From assembly GCF_025398035.1 (NCBI RefSeq), contig NZ_CP104558.1, forward strand, positions 2,294,001 through 2,358,000: DNA of 64,000 bases. Reading direction: 5' to 3'. Positions 7,665 to 16,411 of the stretch are shown piece after piece; position 1 is the first letter of the stretch, and every line of letters begins with the position of its first letter. The position numbers and the translations under genes are program-made. This DNA is from Rossellomorea vietnamensis (GTDB taxonomy: Bacteria > Bacillota > Bacilli > Bacillales > Bacillaceae_B). The notes beneath the pieces are model-generated. The model saw nothing but the letters and a program-made list of their open reading frames with translations, searched no databases and was not told the origin of the DNA.

Positions 7665-8573
7665 TGTCAGGGCAAGCTCCAGGCTGTTCCGGGCTTCCAT
7701 CACTGTATGAGGCTGCCCTTCATGGTAGCCGTAAAGCAGTAACACCACGTTCGTATACACCGCTTTGAATCGGGCATAGTCCAATTCTTCCTCCCCGACC
7801 TCTCCATATTCTTTTAAAAATTGGGTCCTTCCTTCAGGAGTAAGAAAGCTGTAGATCAGGTTTAAATCAATGGCACGGTGACCAAGATGGACATCTCCCC
7901 AATCAAGGATCCCTGACAGAATGCCCTCTTTGTCCACCACAATGTTTTTAAAGTGAAGGTCGCCATGTACCAGTGTGGTTTCTTCAGGCAAAGCCTTACT
8001 TGGTAGGTTATGAAGATACGTCTCTAATTTATCCACTTGATGAAATAGATTGAGACCTTTGAGTTCATCCTTGTTTTTTTCCAATATGGGATGCCGCTTT
8101 TCAACATCCAACCGAGACAGCTCGTCATAAGGAACCCCATGTTTTTCTGCTGCCTCCACACTCGTTCCGTGAAGCTTTTTAAGGAACCGGGCCAATGCAA
8201 TGGCAGACTCCCCCTCTCTCACGACAGATGCTGCCCGTGACGGGATGGTCCCATTCACAAAACGATATCCGAGAAATGGCCACTTGTACTGAGACGAAGG
8301 CATGCCGTAATAAGTCGGAACCGGAATCTGAAGGCCCCCACCGCTTTCTGCAAGGAGTGGCAATAGCTTTCCTTCCGTTTCCAAAAGCCTTACAGCGATC
8401 TCCCTCCTTGGGAACCGGAAAACCCAATCATTGTTTACGTTCATGACCGTATTGTCAAAACCATAATCCATGATCTGGATGTCAGCAGGGATCAAGTCCG
8501 GAAACTGGGACTCGATCAACCTTTTGGCCTGACAAGTGGTGACAGCTACTTCTGCGTCCCATAGATGCGCCAC
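7662..8573 (-). CDS. APH-family phosphotransferase (macrolide/aminoglycoside kinase-like)
   Basis: A 303-residue kinase-fold protein. HGDLHFKN (203-210) supplies the catalytic Asp205, and ILDWGD (222-227) the metal-binding Asp224. The layout and the N-terminal FDNTVMNVNNDWVFRFPRR strand resemble chromosomal macrolide 2'-phosphotransferases (Mph) of Bacillus. Drug phosphorylation is possible, but many such genes act on other small molecules, so resistance should not be assumed. The start is GTG at 8573 with AAAGGTG upstream; the overlapping ATG is in another frame. Confidence 0.82.
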   Translation of the reverse strand: MAHLWDAEVAVTTCQAKRLIESQFPDLIPADIQIMDYGFDNTVMNVNNDWVFRFPRREIAVRLLETEGKLLPLLAESGGGLQIPVPTYYGMPSSQYKWPFLGYRFVNGTIPSRAASVVREGESAIALARFLKKLHGTSVEAAEKHGVPYDELSRLDVEKRHPILEKNKDELKGLNLFHQVDKLETYLHNLPSKALPEETTLVHGDLHFKNIVVDKEGILSGILDWGDVHLGHRAIDLNLIYSFLTPEGRTQFLKEYGEVGEEELDYARFKAVYTNVVLLLYGYHEGQPHTVMEARNSLELALT

Positions 8574-8682
8574 ATTACCACACCTTTCTCAAGTGTTATT
8601 CTTTGTAGAACCAGAACTTCTTGTGATAAGTTTCAAGTAATCGGAAAAAATGATTATAGTCAAATATCAAGGAGGAATTGTA

Positions 8683-9705
8683 ATGTTACCTGAAAAACAG
8701 CAGCAAATTCAATTAGTCTCCCGACCAGAAGGAATGCCTGTAAAAGAAGATTTCCTTTATAAAGAAATCGATGTGCCACAGCCTTCAAATGGGGAAGTGC
8801 TTGTCAAAACGATTTACCTTTCCGTGGATCCTTATATGCGCGGAAGAATGTCTGATGCCAAATCGTATGTTGAACCTTTCAAGCTAAACGAGGCATTGGC
8901 CGGCGGAGTGGTAGGAGAGATCGTGGAATCAAAATCTGCACACTTCCAAAAAGGGGACTTCGTAGTCGGCATGCTTCCTTGGCAGGAGTATTCCGTTGCG
9001 AAAGAGAAAGAGGTCCGCACCATCGATCCGGATGTCGCACCGATTTCCACATACTTAAGTATCCTTGGAATGACAGGACTTACTGCGTATTTCGGACTCA
9101 TGGACATCGGTCAGCCGAAAGAAGGAGAAACCGTCGTCGTGTCCGGTGCTGCAGGTGCAGTCGGCTCAGTCGTAGGGCAAATTGCGAAGATCCAAGGTGC
9201 CCGTGTCGTCGGCATTGCAGGATCTGATGAAAAAGTCAGCTACCTGACGGATACTCTCGGATTTGACGAAGGCATCAACTATAAAACAACAGACAACATC
9301 TATAAAACGTTAAAAGAAGCATGTCCGGATGGTATCGACGTGTACTTTGAAAACGTCGGTGGTGAAATCGGAGACGCTGCCCTTAGTTTACTAAATAAAC
9401 ATGCGCGTATACCAGTGTGTGGGGCTATTTCGTCTTATAATAAAACAGATCGTGACCTTGGACCACGTGTTCAATCAAGACTGATCAAATCAAGCGCACT
9501 CATGAAAGGCTTTGTCGTCAATGACTACAACGACCGCTTCAAAGAAGGCGCAACAAAGCTTGGGGAGTGGCTTTCACAAGGAAAACTCCAATACGAAGAA
9601 ACCATCACAGAAGGCCTCGACAACGTAACCGACGCCTTCCTCGGACTCTTCCAAGGCAAGAACATCGGCAAACAACTCGTCAAAATCGCCGAACCATCTA
9701 AATAA
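8683..9705 (+). CDS. yfmJ: NADP-dependent zinc-free MDR oxidoreductase (YfmJ-like)
   Basis: A 340-residue medium-chain reductase of the leukotriene B4 dehydrogenase/curcumin reductase branch. The nucleotide fold is at VVSGAAGAVGSVVGQIAK (about 150-168), and DVYFENVGGEI and the SxYN loop of the branch are present; zinc-binding cysteines are absent. It should reduce activated double bonds of enones with NADPH. AAGGAGG lies 7 nt before the ATG at 8683; the in-frame ATG at 8650 precedes the ribosome binding site. It lies upstream of aldA, separated by an inverted motif pair. Confidence 0.88.
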   Translation: MLPEKQQQIQLVSRPEGMPVKEDFLYKEIDVPQPSNGEVLVKTIYLSVDPYMRGRMSDAKSYVEPFKLNEALAGGVVGEIVESKSAHFQKGDFVVGMLPWQEYSVAKEKEVRTIDPDVAPISTYLSILGMTGLTAYFGLMDIGQPKEGETVVVSGAAGAVGSVVGQIAKIQGARVVGIAGSDEKVSYLTDTLGFDEGINYKTTDNIYKTLKEACPDGIDVYFENVGGEIGDAALSLLNKHARIPVCGAISSYNKTDRDLGPRVQSRLIKSSALMKGFVVNDYNDRFKEGATKLGEWLSQGKLQYEETITEGLDNVTDAFLGLFQGKNIGKQLVKIAEPSK

Positions 9706-9713
9706 GCCCTTTT

Positions 9714-9790
9714 GAGGGACGGACCTCCATATTCACACCCATAACCCTGATAAAACAACATTCAGGTAAGTGTGAAGGGTGTCCGTCCCT
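9714..9790. repeat. Inverted pair of the AGGGACGGACCT motif between yfmJ and aldA
   Basis: GAGGGACGGACCTC (9714-9727) faces GTCCGTCCCT (9781-9790). Inner arms TTCACAC and GTGTGAA extend the pairing. The right copy has TG in place of AG at its edge. Confidence 0.75.
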
Positions 9791-9882
9791 CTTCCTTTTG
9801 CACATCCCTATGTTTACTCCTCCCCACCGGACGGGAAAAGAAAGAGATATGTGAGAAAACAGTTCTTGAAGGAGGAAGTATA

Positions 9883-11331
9883 GTGGAGAAGTACCAGATG
9901 TATGTGAATGGTGAGTTTGTGGATAGTATGTCGAAAGAGACGTGGGATGTGATTAATCCGGCGAATGAGGAGACGATTTCTTCTATTCCGCTTGGTACGG
10001 AAGACGATGTCAACCACGCCGTGGATGTTGCCCATACGGCTTTCCTTTCGTGGAGCAAGGTTCCTTCCAAGGAACGGGCTTCCTATTTATATAAAATTGC
10101 TGATAAGCTGGAGGAACGCCGTGATCAATTCGTTCAGATGCTGACAGATGAAAACGGGAAGACCCTTGCAGCTTCCGAAGGAGAAGTCGACCTTGCCATC
10201 GAGTATTTCCGCTACATGGCGGGCTGGGCGCTTCGCTACGAAGGAGAGATCCTAGAGAGTGAGCGTTCGAACGAGAACATACTCGTTTATAAGAAACCGA
10301 TCGGGGTTGTGTCAGGGATCGTACCTTGGAACTTCCCAATGTTCATCCTGGCCAGAAAAGTGGCACCTGCACTCGTGACAGGATGTACAATCGTTCTGAA
10401 ACCAAGTCAGTACACACCGAATACGGCATGTGAATTTGCTAAAATCATAGATGAAGTGAAACTGCCTAAAGGGGTCTTCAATCTGGTGACCGGAAAAGGC
10501 TCCGATATCGGAAATCCAATGTCCAGTCACCCTAAAGTGCGTATGGTGTCCATGACGGGAAGTTATCCTGCAGGTTCGAAAGTGATGGAAGCAGCATCCA
10601 AGTCCATTACGAAAGTAAATCTTGAACTCGGCGGTAAAGCTCCTGCGATTGTCACGAAACATGCTAATATCGACCTTGCCGTCGAAAAGATCAAAACGTC
10701 CAGAATTACGAATTCAGGTCAGGCGTGTACAAACGCGGAACGTGTCTATGTGCATGAGGATGTAGCGGAAGAATTTATCAGCAAGATGACCGAAGCCATG
10801 AAAAACACAACGGTCGGGGATCCGACAAACCGCGATAATGATATCGGTCCTCTCGTCAACAAAGACCGCCTTGAAACCGTGACGGAAATGGTCAACACCG
10901 CCGTCGAAAACGGAGCCAGAGTTCTTACGGGTGGGAAACCGGTAAACGTGGAAAAAGGATTCTACTATGAACCTACCATCCTTGTCGATGTAAAGCAGGA
11001 GATGGACATCATCCAGGAAGAAATCTTCGGACCGGTATTGCCGATCATGACGTACAAGGATTTTGATGAAGTGATCGAGCTTGCCAACGATACGGAGTAT
11101 GGTCTTTCGTCTTCGATTTTCAGCGAGAACCTGCATGAGATCATGAGAGCCGCTAACGAGCTTCGATACGGGGAAACCTTCGTCAACCGTGAAAACTTCG
11201 AAGCCATCAATGGATTCCATGCCGGCCGTGGTCAATCCGGAATCGGTGGAGCTGACGGGAAACACGGACTGAATGAATACCTTGAAACACATGTTGTTTA
11301 TCTCGAGTACGATGAAAACTATAAAGGTTAA
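9883..11331 (+). CDS. aldA: Aldehyde dehydrogenase, lactaldehyde/glycolaldehyde type
   Basis: A 482-residue NAD(P)-dependent aldehyde dehydrogenase that oxidises an aldehyde to the acid. Asn150 (VPWNFP), Glu248 (LELGGKAP) and the nucleophile Cys282 (SGQACTNAERVY) are all present. The C-terminal segment NRENFEAINGFHAG, then SGIGGADGKHG, is very close to E. coli AldA, which favours lactaldehyde or glycolaldehyde as substrate. The start is GTG at 9883, with AAGGAGG 7 nt upstream; a longer frame from 9772 would begin inside the motif repeat. No sugar catabolic genes are adjacent. Confidence 0.88.
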   Translation: MEKYQMYVNGEFVDSMSKETWDVINPANEETISSIPLGTEDDVNHAVDVAHTAFLSWSKVPSKERASYLYKIADKLEERRDQFVQMLTDENGKTLAASEGEVDLAIEYFRYMAGWALRYEGEILESERSNENILVYKKPIGVVSGIVPWNFPMFILARKVAPALVTGCTIVLKPSQYTPNTACEFAKIIDEVKLPKGVFNLVTGKGSDIGNPMSSHPKVRMVSMTGSYPAGSKVMEAASKSITKVNLELGGKAPAIVTKHANIDLAVEKIKTSRITNSGQACTNAERVYVHEDVAEEFISKMTEAMKNTTVGDPTNRDNDIGPLVNKDRLETVTEMVNTAVENGARVLTGGKPVNVEKGFYYEPTILVDVKQEMDIIQEEIFGPVLPIMTYKDFDEVIELANDTEYGLSSSIFSENLHEIMRAANELRYGETFVNRENFEAINGFHAGRGQSGIGGADGKHGLNEYLETHVVYLEYDENYKG

Positions 11332-11338
11332 CAGAACG

Positions 11339-11370
11339 AAAAGCCTGGCCTCGGGTCAGGCTTTTTTATT
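11339..11370 (+). terminator. Terminator of aldA
   Basis: AAGCCTG and CAGGCTT pair around a G/C-rich loop and are followed by T6. Confidence 0.85.
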
Positions 11371-11387
11371 ATGATACATTTTCCCAA

Positions 11388-11417
11388 CAAAAAAAGCCCT
11401 GCAATTCAGGACTTTTT
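11388..11417 (-). terminator. Terminator of the small membrane-protein gene
   Basis: On the minus strand AAGTCCTG, a 5-nt loop and CAGGGCTT are followed by T7. Confidence 0.8.
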
Positions 11418-11438
11418 AATAAACGGTATATGAGACAC

Positions 11439-11543
11439 TTAAGAGATGATAAAGAAATTCGCCAACGCAATTAATAATAGAATGATTGCAACACCGGAAC
11501 TCATCCATAGAATATCATTAAAATCCATTTTCAAATCAGCCAT
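11439..11543 (-). CDS. 34-residue hydrophobic membrane peptide
   Basis: This small frame runs from an ATG at 11543 to a TAA and is followed by a good terminator. The peptide starts MADLKMDFNDILWMSSG and continues with one hydrophobic helix (about residues 17-34). It sits 11 nt after the zinc-ribbon gene on the same strand, so it is probably the second gene of that transcript. The ribosome binding site is weak (AAGAT). I do not recognise a family. Its position before a terminator and its clean single-helix design are the reasons to call it. Confidence 0.5.
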   Translation of the reverse strand: MADLKMDFNDILWMSSGVAIILLLIALANFFIIS

Positions 11544-11554
11544 TTTATCTTTAT

Positions 11555-11788
11555 TTAGCAACGAACTTCACTCCCTTGAAGATTTTCAATGAAACCGATG
11601 ACTTTAAAGAGGGACAGATCCAGTTTAGGATTGGTCGATGTAGAACAATTCGAACACTCTATCTGATTTACATTCATCGTCGAACGGAACTCATTCGAAC
11701 AACGCGTACACTCCAGTATATGTAAATCCTTTGTCTTCCCTTTCCGATCAAATTGAATACGCTCTCTGCCCTGGTTAATATAGCTCAT
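11555..11788 (-). CDS. Small zinc-ribbon protein (hypothetical)
   Basis: A 77-residue protein with CTRC and CSNC pairs about 17 residues apart, a likely four-cysteine zinc ribbon, preceded by a basic stretch (RERIQFDRKGKTK). The start at 11788 has GGGAGAG 8 nt upstream; an in-frame ATG at 11845 has no such site. Such ribbons bind nucleic acid or protein; nothing here says which. It is followed by the 34-residue peptide gene. Confidence 0.65.
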   Translation of the reverse strand: MSYINQGRERIQFDRKGKTKDLHILECTRCSNEFRSTMNVNQIECSNCSTSTNPKLDLSLFKVIGFIENLQGSEVRC

Positions 11789-12006
11789 GTTTTTTCTCTC
11801 CCGTCGATTGTTATTTAGTACATATTTACCCGGTGTAAAGAACATAAAACATGATTTATCTGATTTCTTGGAGAAAAAATGGACAGAGGAACATTGCAGC
11901 TTTTTACCCGTTTCCCCAGATTAAATTCCCTTATTTTACAAAATAATGTTTAAACACCTCCTTCACCGTTTATATGAAAAGTAACGATTCTATAAGGAGG
12001 AATTCC

Positions 12007-12807
12007 ATGTCTTTAAGTAAGACCATCAGTGTGTTGGAAAACTTATACTTACAGAAGCCGGACAAGTTATTGACAATCTACTTAAATACCGACCGCAGCG
12101 ATCCTGATCAGCAGGGCGGGGAGTGGAAGATCGCCCTCAAGAATGGGTTCAACCGACTCGAAGAATATCTTGAAAGCGCACCGGAAGAAAAAGAAAGGCT
12201 CCAAACCATCCGGCCGAAAGTGGAGAACCACGTGCATAGCCTTGAACGCGAGCTGCCACGGAGTTTCATCATTTTCGCTTCCGCGGATAGCGGGATCTGG
12301 GAAACGTTTGAACTTCAGGTGCCTGTGGAAACGAATTTCTACTGGGAGGAGAACCCTCATCTTGACCAATTGAAGGCTCTGCATAAAGAGCATCCCTTTA
12401 CGGGGCTCGTGCTTCTTCAACAAAATCAGATCAAAATCCTCACTTCTGCGTTCGGAGAAATTCAGTCCAGCGAGTTCATGGAATTCGATCTGGAAACCGA
12501 TGACTGGCGTAAGCACGAAGGACCGCATCATGCTGATGTCAGCATGGGAAGCGGCGGCGGAAAAGCCAATCAGCAGGAGGAGTACGAAAACCGCTTGAAA
12601 GCCAATCAACAACGTTGGTGGAAAAGTCTCGGCAGCATCCTCGACAAAAAAGCAGCCGATGAAAAATGGGAACGAATCATCCTCGTCGGGGATAAGGAAG
12701 AAGCCGCTGTACTGGAAGAGAGCATGAATAAAGAAGTCCATGAAACCATCGGAAAAAACTTATTGAATGAAAATGAACATAAAGTCGTGGAGAAAATACT
12801 GGCATAA
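12007..12807 (+). CDS. VLRF1/aeRF1-type release-factor-like protein
   Basis: A 266-residue soluble protein with the layout I know from bacterial eRF1-like (bac_RF, VLRF1) proteins: an N-terminal LSKTISVLENLYLQKPDKLLTIYLNTD strand-helix unit, a central domain, a Gly-rich loop SMGSGGGKANQQEEYE with an adjacent basic helix, and a C-terminal RNase H-like domain with ERIILVGDKEE. Family members act in ribosome rescue by hydrolysing peptidyl-tRNA; the GSGGGK-Q loop would play the GGQ-like role. AAGGAGG is 6 nt before the ATG. GTTTAA-N14-GTTTAT at 11948-11973 is a partial sigma-B-type promoter match. Confidence 0.75.
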   Translation: MSLSKTISVLENLYLQKPDKLLTIYLNTDRSDPDQQGGEWKIALKNGFNRLEEYLESAPEEKERLQTIRPKVENHVHSLERELPRSFIIFASADSGIWETFELQVPVETNFYWEENPHLDQLKALHKEHPFTGLVLLQQNQIKILTSAFGEIQSSEFMEFDLETDDWRKHEGPHHADVSMGSGGGKANQQEEYENRLKANQQRWWKSLGSILDKKAADEKWERIILVGDKEEAAVLEESMNKEVHETIGKNLLNENEHKVVEKILA

Positions 12808-12814
12808 CCTTAGC

Positions 12815-12847
12815 GCCCACCGTCCTTTATCCGGACGGTGGATTTTT
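12815..12847 (+). terminator. Terminator of the VLRF1-type gene
   Basis: CCACCGTCC (12817-12825) pairs with GGACGGTGG (12833-12841) around a 7-nt loop, then T5. Confidence 0.85.
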
Positions 12848-12921
12848 GTTGGATAATCCTCCACTCAAACAGGCACACGTCCCCCCTTCGTTCATACACT
12901 GAAATAAGGAGGTGTGTGTCC

Positions 12922-13209
12922 GTGCTTTCACGAATAAAATGGCTGTCCTTTTCAATTGAATTATTTCTCGCTGTCCCCATCTTTGGTAATATCGCCGGAG
13001 AATCGATTCCTTTTCTCCTCTGTCTAATAGCTCTGTGGCATGCGAGCGTATTGTACATTTCCAGGTCGGAAGATCAGCCGATCCTTGGCAGTCTCCTTGG
13101 AATTCTTGCTTCCTTTCTGAACTTCTTCCCGATTATCCGATTGATTGCCCATGCAATCACTGCAATTGTCCTTATCTTTGAAATTCAGAAGGCCCCCGGG
13201 ATGGAATGA
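12922..13209 (+). CDS. 95-residue membrane protein (hypothetical)
   Basis: A small protein with about three to four hydrophobic segments (7-24, 28-45, 55-72, 75-90). I chose the GTG at 12922, 9 nt after AAGGAGG; starting further upstream would place a non-hydrophobic tail before the first helix. No family is recognised. It lies between two good terminators and so is its own unit. Confidence 0.6.
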   Translation: MLSRIKWLSFSIELFLAVPIFGNIAGESIPFLLCLIALWHASVLYISRSEDQPILGSLLGILASFLNFFPIIRLIAHAITAIVLIFEIQKAPGME

Positions 13210-13214
13210 ACAAG

Positions 13215-13258
13215 TAAAAAGGATGGTTCCCGAAATGAGGACCATCCTTTTTTTTATA
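13215..13258. terminator. Bidirectional terminator
   Basis: AAAAAGGATGGTTC pairs with GGACCATCCTTTTT with small bulges and T-runs both ways. Confidence 0.85.
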
Positions 13259-13259
13259 T

Positions 13260-15221
13260 TTATTGAAGCATTCCGCCTGCATTCTCGTATCTTGCATTGA
13301 ACTCCTGCAGGAATTGATTCGTGATGCTATCGTCATGGATGATGAGCATATTTTCATCATTCACATTATTACCGTTTTCGCTCCAGTTGGTCGACCCCAC
13401 AATGACCGTTGGATCACTGTTTGTGTCCGCATCGATGAGCATCGTTTTGGCATGCAGCTTGCGACTTTCATTGGCTGCGTAGACAGGTGCAGGATTCGCC
13501 CAGCGTGTATTCGGGTTATTCGTACTCGTTTGGGTGGCTGTTCTTCCTGTCATTTCGATGCTCGCTGACCACCATTGATTCCAGAAGCTTGGATCGAACA
13601 CGCCTTTTACGTCAAAGCCAGTCCGTGTCCCCTGATTATCCACATAGCTTCCTTCCCATTTGTTCTTCAATTCGTCCACCAATGCCTGATCGCTCCAGGC
13701 GAAAATGGTGAAGTACGCATTTTCGTCCGCTTCCGTTTTCACAAGGTCCCTCATGCGTCCAACAGCGTCATCCCCTGAAGAGAAATAAATTTCAACTTTA
13801 CCGCCACCGATGGTCAGGGTATGAGGCGTATTATCGATTTTGCGGGTACTGAAATTAGAAACCGTATTATCCGGTGTCGTCGTCCCGCTTCCCCACATTT
13901 CTTCAAATTCTGTTTTATAGATAGAGGCAAGCTCAGGTGAATGGACCTCTACGACATGCTGCTGATTTCCGTCAAGGATTCCTTGCTCCATGTTTTCTTC
14001 TGTTCCATAAAGTCCTGTAACGGTAAAGTTCCAGCTGCCGGTGAAGACCCATTGCCCATCGATCACAGCAAATTTATTATGCATCTGATTACCGGGAGAA
14101 TAGTAGCTGTCCGTGGCTTTCAGTTCTCCTTCGACAAACATATAGCCTGTAGTCGCCGTACTTCCGACTGTCACATTACGCTTTGGAAAGTCATTGAAGC
14201 TTGCTGGTAAACCATAGGCCCCACGCTTCGTTGCATCTTCAACGACAAACATGGGAGAATCCGATAAAATATGGGCATCGTCCCCAGTTCCGACTACTCC
14301 ATCCTTTCCTCGGACAAGCTTTTCCAAGTTTAGACGCATCGTCTCATAGCGTTCTGCATAGTGAGGATCACTTCCGTCCTTTGCGTCTGCCAGAATGCGT
14401 ACGTCCACTCCTTGAGCGGCTTTTTCCATTAGCGCATCCACCACCCGCGGCAGATTGATTTCATATGTGGCGAAATCGATTGACGTTGTCGCTGCATTCA
14501 ATCGCTTTAATAATCGATCTTCGAGATTGACATTGTAGTTTGCTTCATTACCCGGCATGGCGTATTGTGTAGAGGCGCTTTTATTGAAATAGACATTGAT
14601 GGCCCCCAGCTCCTCGCTCACATTCGTAAGGGATTCACTCCCATCACCCGCCGGAGCTTCGGCATTAGCCGCTTTAGGTGTCCCGAATCCACCTTCGTAT
14701 GAAGTGGTTGCCGTACTCCAATTCGTTGTGACGATCCCACTGACAGACGGATCGATCCTCGACATCGTCGCTTTCGTCGTATTGTCCCCGGCATACCATC
14801 CGTTCACTTCATCGATGATGGTACCCGATGCATCTTTCAAATACAGGGTTTCATTGGAATTCCCAAGGCTTCCTGTATATACTTGATCAGCTGTAACAGT
14901 TGAGATCGTGCTGTCGCTCGTTCTTTCCAGCAAAAAATAATCCTGTGCCCCAACCGTTCCGCTTAAAGCAATGCTCGGTGAACCGTCCCCGGCTTCAAGT
15001 GTCCAACCATCAAGGACAATATCCGTTGAAGTCGGATTGTGGAGTTCCATCCATTCATTATTGTAGGAACCTGTCGTTCCCATCCAGGCCACTTCATTGA
15101 TGACGGCTGACTGGGTGGCCGCTTCCACGCTCTTATTCATCCCACCCTGTGGCTGTATGAATCCTCCCGTCAATAAAAACAGGATACTGATGATCGATAA
15201 TGATACCTTTTTGGTCCTCAT
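13260..15221 (-). CDS. Secreted lamin-tail-domain / phospholipase D-like nuclease
   Basis: A 653-residue exported protein. After a signal peptide (about 1-36, ending near VEAATQS) comes a lamin-tail domain (about 40-160; INEVAWMG, EWMELHN, LDGWTL), then two PLD half-sites: H381-x-K383 followed by GSWN, and H590-x-K592 followed by GSTNWS. Both HxK(x)4D-type sites are intact, so a phosphodiesterase active site can form from one chain. Lamin-tail domains often tether secreted nucleases, so extracellular DNA is a likely substrate, though phospholipid is possible. The ATG at 15221 follows GAAAGGGGAAAGGGC. Confidence 0.85.
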   Translation of the reverse strand: MRTKKVSLSIISILFLLTGGFIQPQGGMNKSVEAATQSAVINEVAWMGTTGSYNNEWMELHNPTSTDIVLDGWTLEAGDGSPSIALSGTVGAQDYFLLERTSDSTISTVTADQVYTGSLGNSNETLYLKDASGTIIDEVNGWYAGDNTTKATMSRIDPSVSGIVTTNWSTATTSYEGGFGTPKAANAEAPAGDGSESLTNVSEELGAINVYFNKSASTQYAMPGNEANYNVNLEDRLLKRLNAATTSIDFATYEINLPRVVDALMEKAAQGVDVRILADAKDGSDPHYAERYETMRLNLEKLVRGKDGVVGTGDDAHILSDSPMFVVEDATKRGAYGLPASFNDFPKRNVTVGSTATTGYMFVEGELKATDSYYSPGNQMHNKFAVIDGQWVFTGSWNFTVTGLYGTEENMEQGILDGNQQHVVEVHSPELASIYKTEFEEMWGSGTTTPDNTVSNFSTRKIDNTPHTLTIGGGKVEIYFSSGDDAVGRMRDLVKTEADENAYFTIFAWSDQALVDELKNKWEGSYVDNQGTRTGFDVKGVFDPSFWNQWWSASIEMTGRTATQTSTNNPNTRWANPAPVYAANESRKLHAKTMLIDADTNSDPTVIVGSTNWSENGNNVNDENMLIIHDDSITNQFLQEFNARYENAGGMLQ

Positions 15222-15468
15222 GCCCTTTCCCCTTTCAGAATGCAAAGATATTAAAATGATTACAGTACAAGTATATTTTGTCGCATTTTGTAATGTAAGG
15301 GGAGAATGGACATGATTTTTCTAACCATTTTGTAAATTTTGTAGATTCAGTGTAAATCGTCATCACTATATTCCTACTAGTTTTACTTTATTTACTAATA
15401 TATTTGGTCTATTTGGAAACAAACGTTTAAACTAAAGGAAGAAACCCATTCAGGTACAAAGACCCAAT

Positions 15469-15505
15469 AAAAAAACAGCAAAGTCCTCTTCAGACTCTGC
15501 TGTTT
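15469..15505 (-). terminator. Terminator of the RDD gene
   Basis: AACAGCAGAGTC and its imperfect complement pair around a short loop, with T7 on the minus strand. Confidence 0.8.
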
Positions 15506-16307
15506 ACAATTCAATTTCCCAGTCCTCCCTCATTACCAGGTACAGAAGAAGAAGGGTGTTTTCAAGTTCTTCATAGGTCATCCCATCCATATCCATCCCC
15601 AATTTCGGAAACAGGATATCGGCCAATTTTTTGCTTAAATGATTTCGCTCTGAAAGGGGCAGCTGCAGGAAGCGATTCGCGTACGTCCTGACCAGGTTCC
15701 ATTCTTTCGTACCGAGCTGCTTCAACGTCCATTCTTCGACTGACAGGTCTTCCTGCCTGAGCCCACGCTGCTGGATTTCTTTTTCAATGGCTTTCTCTTT
15801 TCTCTTTCCTTTGACCCGCCGTTCATGCACGACGATGGTTCCTGCCACGATGTCACCCAGCCGTTTGTGCTTGGAGTGAAGGAAGATCATGATTATCCCG
15901 AGAAAATAAGAGACCGGAAGCATGTCGATGATTCTCATCAGATTACGGATGAAGCAGGATAAGAGTGTGACACTGTGTCCATTCTCCTGTATCACGCGGA
16001 TGCCCAACATCCGTTTCCCCACTGTTTTCCCTCCCCAGAAGTATTCCAGGGCGAAGAAATATCCCCAATTAATGACGAAGATGGTGATCAAGAAGAACCC
16101 GAGAAAAACGGAATTGAAATCGAACATATTTAGTTTCAGGTTATCGTCTGCAAGGACGAAAAACAGGAGCACCACAATCAAGATGTTAATGATGGTCAAG
16201 ATGATTTGATCGATCATAAGTGCAGCGGCACGACTCCCCAGTCCCGCCGGCTGAAATTTCAGGGATACATATTCGGGCGTCCGGATATCGACCTGTTCTT
16301 CATGCAT
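15504..16307 (-). CDS. RDD-family membrane protein
   Basis: A 267-residue protein. The N-terminal half is an RDD domain with three membrane helices: LGSRAAALMIDQ (Arg, Asp), then WGGKTVGKRMLGIRVI, then KRLGDIVAGTIVV. The C-terminal 100 residues are charged and cytosolic. RDD proteins may be small-molecule or ion transporters; the substrate is unknown. The ATG at 16307 is 8 nt after AGGAGG and is preferred over the ATG at 16313, which is too close. It diverges from the SpoIIM-like gene, a pairing common in Bacillaceae. Confidence 0.85.
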   Translation of the reverse strand: MHEEQVDIRTPEYVSLKFQPAGLGSRAAALMIDQIILTIINILIVVLLFFVLADDNLKLNMFDFNSVFLGFFLITIFVINWGYFFALEYFWGGKTVGKRMLGIRVIQENGHSVTLLSCFIRNLMRIIDMLPVSYFLGIIMIFLHSKHKRLGDIVAGTIVVHERRVKGKRKEKAIEKEIQQRGLRQEDLSVEEWTLKQLGTKEWNLVRTYANRFLQLPLSERNHLSKKLADILFPKLGMDMDGMTYEELENTLLLLYLVMREDWEIEL

Positions 16308-16411
16308 ATCCATCCCCTCCTTTTGGTTGAATTTGCCTTTAATAGTTTCTATTTTTTTCTAAACTTACTATAATAAGAGATAAGAAATCCAATGAACGAG
16401 TAGGTGTCACA

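Noticed and set aside
7662..8573. Acquired antibiotic-resistance gene
   Set aside because: The kinase fits APH/Mph folds, but there are no mobile flanks and such genes are common on Bacillus chromosomes, so a resistance claim is not supported.
10714..11292. Long minus-strand frame inside aldA
   Set aside because: Antisense to a strongly supported gene; composition gives the usual shadow frame.
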